From NCBI GenBank assembly GCA_021737275.1, contig JAIPEE010000025.1, positions 1 to 57,233 of the forward strand: a DNA stretch of 57,233 nt, written 5' to 3'. How positions within the stretch are numbered: the first letter of the stretch is position 1; the number at the start of each line of letters is the position of its first letter. The position numbers were made by a program, and so were the translations under genes. The notes below the pieces were generated by a model, which saw nothing but the letters and a program-made list of their open reading frames with translations, made no database searches and had not been told where the DNA came from. This stretch comes from Desulfobacterales bacterium. Lineage in GTDB: Bacteria > Desulfobacterota > Desulfobacteria > Desulfobacterales > JAIPEE01. This document shows, piece after piece, positions 1 through 7,137 of the stretch.

Positions 1-93
1 CCTCAAGGGCAACTTACCCTGACGATGAGCGCAAATAAAGCAGTTCGAAAAGATCTTCTTCATTTTCTCGACGTGTTGCAAAAAGCAGCATGA
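1..93 (+). CDS. 3' end of an unidentified gene
   Basis: An open frame enters from the left edge and gives 30 residues ending in ...FLDVLQKAA before a TGA at 91-93. The tail is amphipathic and helical. The start lies outside the window, so neither family nor function can be assigned. It could also be a chance open frame, because only 90 bases are visible. It is followed by about 490 bases without a recognisable gene. Confidence 0.4.
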   Translation, partial: PQGQLTLTMSANKAVRKDLLHFLDVLQKAA

Positions 94-310
94 TATACTG
101 AGAAAAAAGTTAAAATTTTATGCAACATTAGGGTTAACCGCATAGATAAATTATAGTACCTCAATTAAATTACCCCCTTCATTTTTCCCTGACCTTGACC
201 GCAGTACCTTGCGCACCCGCATTCATAAAACTCAATATCCAAAAACCATAAATTCTCATCTCAAATTCAATCCCCTTATTCTTAGCCTTTATAGATTCCG
301 AAAAGTACTG

Positions 311-351
311 AAAAGGGTTAAATATGACCATCGGTTAAATATGACCCTTTT
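311..351 (+). terminator. Terminator-like hairpin containing two 14-bp direct repeats
   Basis: AAAAGGGT at 311-318 pairs with ACCCTTTT at 344-351 and is followed by more T residues, the shape of a rho-independent terminator. Inside it the 14-mer GGTTAAATATGACC occurs twice in direct orientation, at 316-329 and 333-346. A related sequence (CGGTTAAATATGA) occurs near 16,884. The element may end the gene entering from the left or be a small repeat. Confidence 0.4.
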
Positions 352-446
352 TATATGATGTTTAATGGCTTACATGAACAGTGCTTTTGGGCTGTTTATT
401 CAAATAAATCAGAATGATGTGTAATAAAAACCAAAGCACATGAATC

Positions 447-461
447 TGGCACGAAACTTGA
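447..461 (+). promoter_or_regulatory. Sigma-54 type (-24/-12) promoter candidate
   Basis: TGGCACG at 447-453, then four bases, then TTGA at 458-461 matches the RpoN consensus TGGCACG-N4-TTGC at all fixed positions except the final C. The spacing is correct for -24/-12 recognition. Transcription would start near 472, and the next gene is the KH-domain protein at 586. No enhancer-binding site was identified upstream. Confidence 0.4.
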
Positions 462-585
462 GTGTATAAAACGTAAAGGCGCTCTTAAAAGGTGTTGAAT
501 TAAAACACCATTGTTCCTGAAGGATCGGGTACGGATGCGTCATAACAATGTTGCATTTGACATCACCCTCAACAGGAGCTGCATC

Positions 586-816
586 ATGAAAAAGATAGCT
601 GAAATTATCGCACGTGCGATTGTTGATGAACCGGATGTTGTTGCCGTCATTGAAGTTGTCGGAGTGAATACGACGATACTGGAGCTCAAAGTCGCCAAAG
701 CTGACATGGGAAAGATCATCGGCAAACAGGGTCGCACGGCTGCCGCAATGCGAACCATATTAAACGGTATTTCTGCCAAAGGCAAAAAACATACCGTACT
801 CGAAATTATCGGATAA
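586..816 (+). CDS. khpA: KH-domain RNA-binding protein, KhpA-like
   Basis: A 76-residue protein matching the KhpA/YlqC family, which forms a single KH domain that binds RNA, often together with KhpB. The GKIIGKQGRT stretch supplies the GxxG RNA-contact loop (GKQG), flanked by the usual alpha-beta elements and ending in VLEIIG. The frame opens upstream at 511, but the ATG at 586 is preferred: it gives the normal family length and has an AGGAGC ribosome site at 574-579. In most bacteria khpA lies between rpsP and rimM; here it stands alone behind a sigma-54-like promoter and before a monooxygenase-fold gene, so it may be a second copy with a specialised role. That role is inference. Confidence 0.85.
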   Translation: MKKIAEIIARAIVDEPDVVAVIEVVGVNTTILELKVAKADMGKIIGKQGRTAAAMRTILNGISAKGKKHTVLEIIG

Positions 817-850
817 CGAGAATGGCACAAATTACCGCGGGGTGACTGTA

Positions 851-1180
851 ATGATTGTTGTCAGAATCACGTTGAAAGTACTTCCTGAAAAACAGAAAGA
901 GCTGGTGCAAACCCTTCTCTCGATGATTGAAAAAATGGAAAGGGAAGCGGGTTGTCTCAGTTATAAACTGCTTTGTGATATCAAGGATAAAAATTTTCTG
1001 AATCTGCATCAGGAGTGGAAAACGCGAAAAGATTTCGATCACCATTTAAGGTCTGATATGTTCAGTGTTTTTCTGGGGACAAAGATTCTCTTAAGCGAAC
1101 CATTGAAAATTCAAATTTTTACAATCTCAGATTCTGAAGGAATAGAGGCTGTTCATTCCATCAGAAAAACAAGAAATTGA
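851..1180 (+). CDS. Antibiotic biosynthesis monooxygenase (ABM)-fold protein
   Basis: About 109 residues with the pattern of the dimeric alpha/beta ABM or YgiN-like family. It starts IVVRITLKVLPEKQKELVQTL, has a central EAGCLSY segment, and the conserved LHQEWKTRKDFDHHLRSD part follows. Members include quinol monooxygenases and heme-degrading or stress proteins, so the substrate cannot be read off. The ATG at 851 is chosen over an in-frame GTG at 842 because GGGGTG (839-844) sits at ribosome-site distance. It follows khpA by 34 bases and precedes the B12-radical SAM gene, so the three may be co-transcribed. Confidence 0.6.
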   Translation: MIVVRITLKVLPEKQKELVQTLLSMIEKMEREAGCLSYKLLCDIKDKNFLNLHQEWKTRKDFDHHLRSDMFSVFLGTKILLSEPLKIQIFTISDSEGIEAVHSIRKTRN

Positions 1181-1216
1181 TTATTACCATATTAATAAAA
1201 AAAGGAGTCTACCGGT

Positions 1217-2695
1217 ATGAACATTCTTCTTATTTACCCTAAATTTCCAAATACGTTCTGGTCTTTCAAATATGCGTTAAGCTTTATCGGTAAGAAGGCG
1301 GCTTTTCCACCACTTGGGCTGCTCACAATTGCCTCGCTACTACCGAAGAGCTGGTCAAAGCGTCTTGTTGACCTGAACGTGAATGGTCTTTCAGATAAGG
1401 ATCTGGCATGGGCGGATATGGCCTTTGTCGGAGGAATGGCGGTGCAGCGAAAATCGGCCGAACAAATCATCGCCCGTTGCAACGCATCGAATTTAAAAGT
1501 TGTTGCCGGTGGCCCGCTTTTTAGTTCTGAACCCGATGAATTTGGTGATGTGGATCATCTTGTTCTTGACGAAGCGGAATTGACACTGCCCGCTTTTCTG
1601 TCGGATTTGAAAACCGGGCAACTTAAAAAGACCTACAGAGCTTCAGGCTTCTGTGATATTTGCGATACTCCGGCGCCATCGTGGGATCTGGTAAAAATGA
1701 AACAATATGCATCCATGAATATTCAGTTTTCCAGAGGATGTCCCTTTAACTGTGAATTCTGCAATGTGACAGCATTATTCGGCCATGTGCCGCGTTTAAA
1801 AACACCTGAACAGATTATCGTGGAACTGGATCGTATTTATGCTTCCGGATGGCGTAGCAGTATATTCTTTGTTGATGATAATTTTATAGGAAATAAGCGA
1901 TACCTGAAAAAACATTTACTCCCTGCCCTGATCGAATGGCGCAAAGATAAAAAGGGATGTGTTTTTTTCACGGAAGCATCCATCAATCTCGCCGATGACC
2001 CTGAACTTCTGGATATGATGGTAAGGGCCGGATTCGATGCTGTTTTTATCGGTATTGAGTCGCCCGACGATGTCTGCCTGACGGAATGTAAAAAGGATCA
2101 GAATAAAAACCGGGATCTCCTCGAAAGTGTGGCCATTATTCATCATTCAGGATTACAGGTGATGGGCGGCTTTATTGTCGGCTTTGACAACGACACCCCT
2201 TCAATTTTCCAGAGGCAGGTTGAGTTTATTCAAAAGAGCGGCATTGTAACCGCAATGGTCGGCATGCTTCAGGCACCTCCGGGGACAAGGCTTTTTAACC
2301 GGCTCCAGGAGGAAAATCGAGTGGTACTTGAATTTTCGGGTGACAATGTCGATGGAACAACCAACATCATTCCTCGTATGGGCATAGATAAACTTTTGAA
2401 CGGGTATCAATCGATCATGAAACAGATTTATGCACCAAAAAATTACTACCGGCGTGTCCGAACATTACTCAAGGAACTAAAGGCACCGAAAATCAGCCAG
2501 CCGTTAAATCTTCAGCGATTCCTTTCATGCTTTCGATCCGCTTTCCGGCTCGGTTTTTTAGGAAAGGAGCGGTTTCGTTACTGGCAACTGATGCTTTGGA
2601 CTCTCATCTCCAGACCCAGGCAGATACCAACGGCTATAACACTGTCCATATACGGGTATCATTACCGCAGAATATGCGAAAAATATATTTACTAA
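1217..2695 (+). CDS. B12-binding radical SAM protein (DUF4070 type)
   Basis: 492 residues. The N-terminus has a cobalamin-binding-like Rossmann fold (PPLGLLTIASLLP, then a G-rich VVAGGPLFSSEPDEF segment). The radical SAM cluster motif CPFNCEFC (Cys 175, 179, 182) follows, then a TIM-barrel core with FVDDNF and GFDAVFIGIE. The C-terminal part (MKQIYAPKNYYRR and beyond) resembles the DUF4070 extension found on HpnP-related and other class B enzymes. These are often methyltransferases or ring-modifying enzymes; the substrate here is unknown. A strong AAAGGAG precedes the ATG. The next gene, a small helical protein, starts 10 bases after its stop. Confidence 0.8.
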   Translation: MNILLIYPKFPNTFWSFKYALSFIGKKAAFPPLGLLTIASLLPKSWSKRLVDLNVNGLSDKDLAWADMAFVGGMAVQRKSAEQIIARCNASNLKVVAGGPLFSSEPDEFGDVDHLVLDEAELTLPAFLSDLKTGQLKKTYRASGFCDICDTPAPSWDLVKMKQYASMNIQFSRGCPFNCEFCNVTALFGHVPRLKTPEQIIVELDRIYASGWRSSIFFVDDNFIGNKRYLKKHLLPALIEWRKDKKGCVFFTEASINLADDPELLDMMVRAGFDAVFIGIESPDDVCLTECKKDQNKNRDLLESVAIIHHSGLQVMGGFIVGFDNDTPSIFQRQVEFIQKSGIVTAMVGMLQAPPGTRLFNRLQEENRVVLEFSGDNVDGTTNIIPRMGIDKLLNGYQSIMKQIYAPKNYYRRVRTLLKELKAPKISQPLNLQRFLSCFRSAFRLGFLGKERFRYWQLMLWTLISRPRQIPTAITLSIYGYHYRRICEKYIY

Positions 2696-2705
2696 GAAAA
2701 ACATC

Positions 2706-2984
2706 ATGTCAATGAACTTAGGATCCAAGAGTATTGAAGAATTACTGGCAGAGGCTGATGAGCTTATCCGACAAATTGCTTCTGATGCCATTGACGATAT
2801 GGAAGAAGAACATCGTTTGCAGTTTGAAAAACACGCTCAAAACCTTAGCAAGATCAAATCCGAGGTTCAGGCTGAGAACGGGAAGATAGAACCTTTAAAA
2901 CAAAGCTCCAGTGCGGAAGGGATGCACGAGGCGATATTGGATATTGTGAAGGCCATGCATGACTTTAAAAATAAGCTTTTCTGA
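2706..2984 (+). CDS. Small helical hypothetical protein
   Basis: 92 residues, highly charged, with long predicted helices (SIEELLAEADELIRQIASDA and a C-terminal VKAMHDFKNKLF helix) suggesting a coiled coil or helical bundle. There is no signal peptide and no membrane segment. It follows the B12-radical SAM gene by 10 bases and is probably in the same transcript. I do not recognise the family. Possible starts are the ATG at 2706 or the in-frame ATG two codons later. Confidence 0.6.
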   Translation: MSMNLGSKSIEELLAEADELIRQIASDAIDDMEEEHRLQFEKHAQNLSKIKSEVQAENGKIEPLKQSSSAEGMHEAILDIVKAMHDFKNKLF

Positions 2985-3177
2985 AATGATATGTTATTAA
3001 CGGCAGAAAATCATTAAATGACAGCCGAGAAGAAACCGGAAAAGGAATATCGTGGGAAAGATCTTCATATCGGAAAGTCCTTCAGTTGTAGGCCGTGACA
3101 GAAGACCTCATCCAATTCATTGGTCACACGGCCATCAAAGACAGAAATATTACAACATGATTAAAGGAGGTATTATA

Positions 3178-3527
3178 ATGAAACCAGAGTCTGCAGGAAA
3201 AATTAAGTATGGAGTTTAGGGTCTTGTTTTTGGGGTAGTCATTGCAATAATCATCGGTTTTGCGTGGGGGGATGGACAACCTCCAGTACAAGCAAAACGA
3301 TGACCGGAGATGCAGTCTTGGCGAGTCAAGCGGCGATCTGCGTCGCCCAATTTATGAAGGAACCGAACCATGAAGAGCTACTCAAAGAATTGGGAGAATT
3401 AGATTCATGGCAGAGAACTGAATTCATTGAAAAGGGTGGCTGGGATAAAATGCCCGGCCAAAAGAAGGCTGACAATCGTGTCGCTCGATCATGTTCTGGC
3501 GGGCTTCAACTTCTTGTCACAAAATGA
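3178..3527 (+). pseudogene. Broken gene for a small membrane-anchored protein
   Basis: A good ribosome site (AAAGGAGG, 3163-3170) and ATG at 3178 start a frame that meets TAG at codon 14 (3217-3219). It continues through a clear hydrophobic segment (GLVFGVVIAIIIGFAW) and then breaks in a run of six G (3266-3271). Restoring one G joins it to the frame that runs from there to TGA at 3527 (...TMTGDAVLASQAAICVAQF..., ...LGELDSWQRTEF...). The intact product would be about 116 residues with one N-terminal membrane segment, resembling small conserved proteins of unknown function. Two independent lesions argue for decay rather than one sequencing error, although both could be checked. Confidence 0.65.
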
Positions 3528-3616
3528 GTTGGCGGTTAAGGGGAACCCATATCTGGGGAAAACCTTTGTGTCCTTTTCTTATGATTACAGGTTACTCGAT
3601 TTCTTATTCGACTTGA

Positions 3617-3724
3617 AACGAATTCCGGCGGAGAACTATCCTTGATGATCTGGGCCATCTCCTTTTGCATATGGAAAGTTTGCAGGGCGAGGCGCTTAGA
3701 AAGATGTTGCGGGTAGCCGGATGA
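3617..3724 (+). pseudogene. Possible C-terminal remnant of an ATPase/protease (FtsH-like)
   Basis: A 35-codon frame after a TGA reads ...ILDDLGHLLLHMESLQGEALRKMLRVAG and stops at 3722-3724. The spacing of ILDD, LLL, ESLQGEALRKML recalls the far C-terminus of FtsH-type proteases (a helix ending in ET/ES-L-x-G-E-x-L-R). The match is short and the assignment is tentative. It lies between two clearly decayed genes, which fits a stretch of gene remains. Confidence 0.25.
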
Positions 3725-4377
3725 AAGCCGAGAAAAAGGACAACCCCACTATGATCCGAATGATTCCAGATAACCAGATTACCCTGTTGCAAAACGGTGA
3801 AGAATCTTTCCCGGCGATCGAGGCCGCGATGGATCGGGCAGAGCATGAAGTTTATCTGGAAAGCTATATTTTCAAAAATGATGATATGGATATGCCTGAC
3901 CAGACCTTGCCTCGTTATGACTATGCTGTAAGCGTGGAAGGGTCGCTGGTGGATAAAAATTACCATTCGACGCGTCGTGTATGGTTGCGAGTGGCCTGGA
4001 TCCGTTTTCGTGCTTATTGGGGCCGGGGCGTCGGCAGACATACTTCTTCAACCGAATCCGTTGGTGGAGGTATGTGCTCAGCCTTTCTGGTACGGGATAA
4101 CATCCGTCATCGCCGCGATATTGAAGATGACTATCTACAGACGATTGAAAATGCGCAATTTGAAATTATTCTGGCAAATGCTTTTTTTTTGCCCGTATTG
4201 AATTTTCGCCATACGCTGCCGGATACGGCAGGGCTGGGTCTCCGGGTGATTTTGCTGCTGAAAGGAAGTGCACAGTATCGATTGCTGCATTTTGTCTCTC
4301 TTTTTTATTATGCAGGAGAAATAAAAGATGGAAAGTTTAAAAAGCATGCGACCGCCCCTGTTTCCTCATTTGCCTGA
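3721..4377 (+). pseudogene. Truncated phospholipase D/cardiolipin synthase remnant
   Basis: The frame opens at ATG 3721 with MIRMIPDNQITLLQNGEE and VYLESYIF, the N-terminus of ClsB-type phospholipase D enzymes. It jumps after FKNDD to a later region (LPRYDYAVSVEG...), losing about 80 residues that would hold the first HxKxxxxD motif. A third recognisable block (VRDNIRHRRDIEDDYLQ, IILANAFFLP) ends at RLLHF near 4,293. The reading frame then runs on into unrelated sequence over the start of the phosphorylase gene, so the second HKD motif is missing too. With both catalytic motifs absent it cannot be an active synthase. Confidence 0.75.
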
Positions 4378-6478
4378 ACGACTTTCAGGTCTGGAGGATC
4401 TGGCTGAAAATCTCTGGTGGAGCTGGAATCCAGGCGCAAGAATGCTCTTCAAGACACTTGACCGGCAGGCCTGGAAAGAAAGCGGCCATAACCCGGACAA
4501 GATGCTCAGGGACTTTCCCCGGGAGCTGCTGGAAAAGGCCGGCACCGATGCAGGCTTCATTAGCAAATATGATGATGTGATGGATACGTTCCATAACTAT
4601 ATGAAACAAAAAAAGTGTCGGTTGCTGGATAAGGCGTTGCCGGATTACAAGTTTGCCGTGGCCTATTTTTCAGCCGAATACGGTCTGCATCGTTCATTAC
4701 CTTTCTATGCCGGCGGATTGGGGTTTTTGGCGGGAGACTACATAAAGGAATGCAGTGACTTGTGCTTCCCGTTGGTGGCTGTGGGTTTTATGTATCCTGA
4801 GGGCTATCTTCGACAGCAGATCCGGGATGACGGGTGGCAGGAGAATCTTGTTGAGCCTATCTATCGCGAGGCCGCGCCAATTTCAAAAGTAATGGACAAG
4901 GATGGAAACCAACTTGTTGTCAAAGTGCCGCTGACCGATCCGCCCATCTATGTTGCTGTATGGAAAGTTGCTGTCGGACGTATTTCACTCTATCTGATGG
5001 ACACGGATGTCGATATCAACGATCCCTGGAACAGAGGCATTTCCGCCCGGCTTTATACCGGTGATCTTGAACAGCGCCTGCGCCAGGAAATCGTACTTGG
5101 ACTCGGCGGTGCAGAGATGCTCAGAGCATTGGGTGTAAATCATTATCTCCTACATCTGAACGAAGGCCATGCGGCCTTTGCACTTCTGGAGCGGATCCGG
5201 GGAGCGATGTCAGCAGGCAAGGGTTTTGCAGCCGCCTGTGAGAAAAATATCAATACCACTATTTTTACAACGCATACACCTGTTCCTGCGGGCCATGATG
5301 TTTTTCCATTTCAGTTGATCGAAAAGTACTTTAATTCCTACTGGCCGAATCTGGATATTGACCGAGACACATTTTTTCAATTGGGCATCCATCCGGAAAA
5401 ACCGGATGCGGGATTCAATATGACCGCTTTTGCGATGAGATTTTCCGGTTACCGGAACGCTGTGAGTAAACGACACGCCGAGGTTTCCCGGAAGATGTGG
5501 CAGGGCCTATGGCCAGACGTGCCTGAGGATCAGGTGCCCATTGATTATGTTACTAACGGCGTTCATGTGCCAACCTGGATCGAACCGAAAATGGAGCTTT
5601 TGATGAACAAATATCTCGGTGTTGATTGGCAGGATAAACATGATGATCCGGCCACCTGGGCGCTTATCGACAGTGTTCCTGATAATGAGTTGTGGCAAAC
5701 ACACTACTGGCTCAAAGTAAAACTGATTGATGCGATCAGGGAGCGTTCACGTCTGCGCTGGGCTAATGGCGATGCCGGTGCCTCCATTATGCTAGCCGGC
5801 GGCGCTTTTCTGGATCCTTCTGTGCTTACGATCGGTTTTGCCCGTCGGTTCGCCACATATAAAAGAGCCCTCTTGATTTTAAATGATCTGGAGCGGCTAA
5901 AAAAACATTTCAAGGATCGATGGCGTCCCATACAAATTATCTTTGCCGGTAAGGCCCATCCCGCCGATGATCCCGGCAAGCGGCTTTTGCAGGATCTGAT
6001 TAATCTGGCACGTAACCCGCAGCTTGGTGGAAGAATTGCCTTTGTTGAAGATTATGGTGAACAGTTGGGGCAGTATCTGGTGCATGGTGTTGATGTTTGG
6101 CTGAATACGCCTCTTCCACCACTTGAGGCTTGCGGAACGAGCGGCATGAAGGCCGCGCTAAACGGTGTGCCACATTTAAGTTTGGTGGACGGCTGGTGGG
6201 GTGAAGGTTTTAACGGGAAAAACGGGTGGGCTGTGGAACATGAGGAAACTTCAGATAGCCCCGATAGCAGTGATGCTGATAAAATCTACAGGATTCTCGA
6301 GGAGGAAATCATACCGCTTTATTATAAAATGTCTAACAGCGGCATTCCGCATGATTGGGTCAAGGTGATGAAAGCATCCATGAAAAGCAATGGGGCCGGA
6401 TTTTCTGCCCGCAGGATGGTCAGGGAATATATAGAAAAATTCTATTCCAGGAGTTTGGAACGGAGTTTGAAAGAATAA
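4328..6478 (+). CDS. glgP: Alpha-glucan (glycogen) phosphorylase, GT35
   Basis: 716 residues of the short bacterial alpha-glucan phosphorylase type, which releases glucose-1-phosphate from glycogen or maltodextrin in the cytoplasm. The N-terminus (ERLSGLEDLAENLWWSWNP) is the DUF3417 signature of this subgroup. The active-site blocks FSAEYGLH, NEGHAAF and FTTHTPVPAGHD are present. The pyridoxal-phosphate lysine lies in EACGTSGMKAALNG (Lys 608). The start is supported by AGGAG at 4313-4317. It opens a carbohydrate block continued by two glycosyltransferases and two GH130 proteins, so glucan breakdown may feed hexose phosphate into that pathway; the link is inference. Confidence 0.95.
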   Translation: MESLKSMRPPLFPHLPERLSGLEDLAENLWWSWNPGARMLFKTLDRQAWKESGHNPDKMLRDFPRELLEKAGTDAGFISKYDDVMDTFHNYMKQKKCRLLDKALPDYKFAVAYFSAEYGLHRSLPFYAGGLGFLAGDYIKECSDLCFPLVAVGFMYPEGYLRQQIRDDGWQENLVEPIYREAAPISKVMDKDGNQLVVKVPLTDPPIYVAVWKVAVGRISLYLMDTDVDINDPWNRGISARLYTGDLEQRLRQEIVLGLGGAEMLRALGVNHYLLHLNEGHAAFALLERIRGAMSAGKGFAAACEKNINTTIFTTHTPVPAGHDVFPFQLIEKYFNSYWPNLDIDRDTFFQLGIHPEKPDAGFNMTAFAMRFSGYRNAVSKRHAEVSRKMWQGLWPDVPEDQVPIDYVTNGVHVPTWIEPKMELLMNKYLGVDWQDKHDDPATWALIDSVPDNELWQTHYWLKVKLIDAIRERSRLRWANGDAGASIMLAGGAFLDPSVLTIGFARRFATYKRALLILNDLERLKKHFKDRWRPIQIIFAGKAHPADDPGKRLLQDLINLARNPQLGGRIAFVEDYGEQLGQYLVHGVDVWLNTPLPPLEACGTSGMKAALNGVPHLSLVDGWWGEGFNGKNGWAVEHEETSDSPDSSDADKIYRILEEEIIPLYYKMSNSGIPHDWVKVMKASMKSNGAGFSARRMVREYIEKFYSRSLERSLKE

Positions 6479-6548
6479 TCAGGTTGTTACTCATCTTAAA
6501 CGAAATGAGTGTGAGCGCATATGCATGTCTAAAAAGGAGGTTTTTTAA

Positions 6549-6638
6549 TTGAAAAACCACAATTATCGGTATTTCAGTTTTGCGGTTGCAGCCTTTGTAA
6601 ATATCAAGAGATCCTGCGCTGGATCGGAAGGAGAATAG
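6549..6638 (+). CDS. Possible 29-residue small protein with TTG start
   Basis: A strong ribosome site (AAGGAGG, 6534-6540) sits eight bases before a TTG that opens a 29-codon frame (LKNHNYRYFSFAVAAFVNIK...) ending in TAG at 6636-6638, two bases before the next ATG. The ribosome site for the next gene lies inside the 3' end of this frame, suggesting translational coupling. The family is not recognised. The strength and placement of the ribosome site are the main evidence. Confidence 0.45.
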   Translation: MKNHNYRYFSFAVAAFVNIKRSCAGSEGE

Positions 6639-6640
6639 CC

Positions 6641-6934
6641 ATGTATCTTTCATTAATTATCTCTTTTTTACTTTTAATGGGAATTGTTATCGCCTTTTTT
6701 CAGAACAACATGCCCCTGGAGCTGAAATTTATCACCTTGAACATTCAGATGCCTTATGGAGCCCTGATCCTGTTTTTCTCTCTGATCGGCGGTGCTATAG
6801 TGGCCGTTCTGGCATTACCGAAACTGGCGAGAAAATCTCTTGATGTCAGGCGTTTGCACAAAGAGATCTATACTTTGAAAAGAAAGATTCTGGAAATGGA
6901 AAAGGGCCATTCCCGTGAATCTCAAACAGAATAA
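6641..6934 (+). CDS. LapA-domain (DUF1049) membrane protein
   Basis: 97 residues with two membrane segments (about 3-23 and 39-60) followed by a charged helical tail (LARKSLDVRRLHKEIYTLK) likely to form a cytoplasmic coiled coil. The FFQNN turn between strands and the PYGALILFFSLIGGAI second helix are typical of the LapA/LapB heat-shock envelope family that, in Enterobacteria, supports regulation of lipopolysaccharide synthesis. Its ATG has GGAAGGAG just upstream. It lies between the phosphorylase and the glycosyltransferases, so a role at the membrane in polysaccharide assembly is possible but unproven. Confidence 0.75.
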   Translation: MYLSLIISFLLLMGIVIAFFQNNMPLELKFITLNIQMPYGALILFFSLIGGAIVAVLALPKLARKSLDVRRLHKEIYTLKRKILEMEKGHSRESQTE

Positions 6935-6987
6935 CCCTTCAGAGACAGGCAAGAATAAATCGATAATAAAACAAAATGAGGTAAAAA

Positions 6988-7113
6988 ATGGGAGACAAAG
7001 GCAAAAAAGACAAAGGTAAAAGAGAAGATCAGAAAAAAAGCAAATCCACACCAAAGGAGAAACGGAAAGAAAAAAGAGATAAAACAAAATCGATTTGGAC
7101 GAATGAAAAATAA
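6988..7113 (+). CDS. Small lysine-rich basic protein
   Basis: A 41-residue frame, MGDKGKKDKGKREDQKK... to ...SIWTNEK, composed mainly of Lys, Glu, Asp and Arg with no hydrophobic core, so it is probably disordered. A GAGG ribosome site stands seven bases before the ATG and the stop is 24 bases before the glycosyltransferase gene. Similar tiny KxK-rich proteins occur in deltaproteobacterial genomes, but no function is known to me. Its low-complexity composition means that it could be a chance frame in A-rich DNA. Confidence 0.45.
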   Translation: MGDKGKKDKGKREDQKKSKSTPKEKRKEKRDKTKSIWTNEK

Positions 7114-7137
7114 ACATAAAACAAAAAGGTCTTATCT

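Larger units (their letters stand above)
94..585. other. Intergenic region without a recognised gene
   Basis: About 490 bases of AT-rich sequence separate the left-edge frame from the KH-domain gene. No convincing reading frame was found. It holds a terminator-like hairpin built from two direct repeats (311-351), a sigma-54-like promoter (447-461), and a short hairpin in the presumed leader, with GGTGTT at 491-496 pairing with AACACC at 504-509. Confidence 0.5.

Noticed and set aside
3217-3219. TAG inside the broken small membrane gene as pyrrolysine
   Set aside because: A second lesion (one-base loss in the G run) follows, and no pyl genes or Pyl-type enzyme family are apparent; decay explains both.
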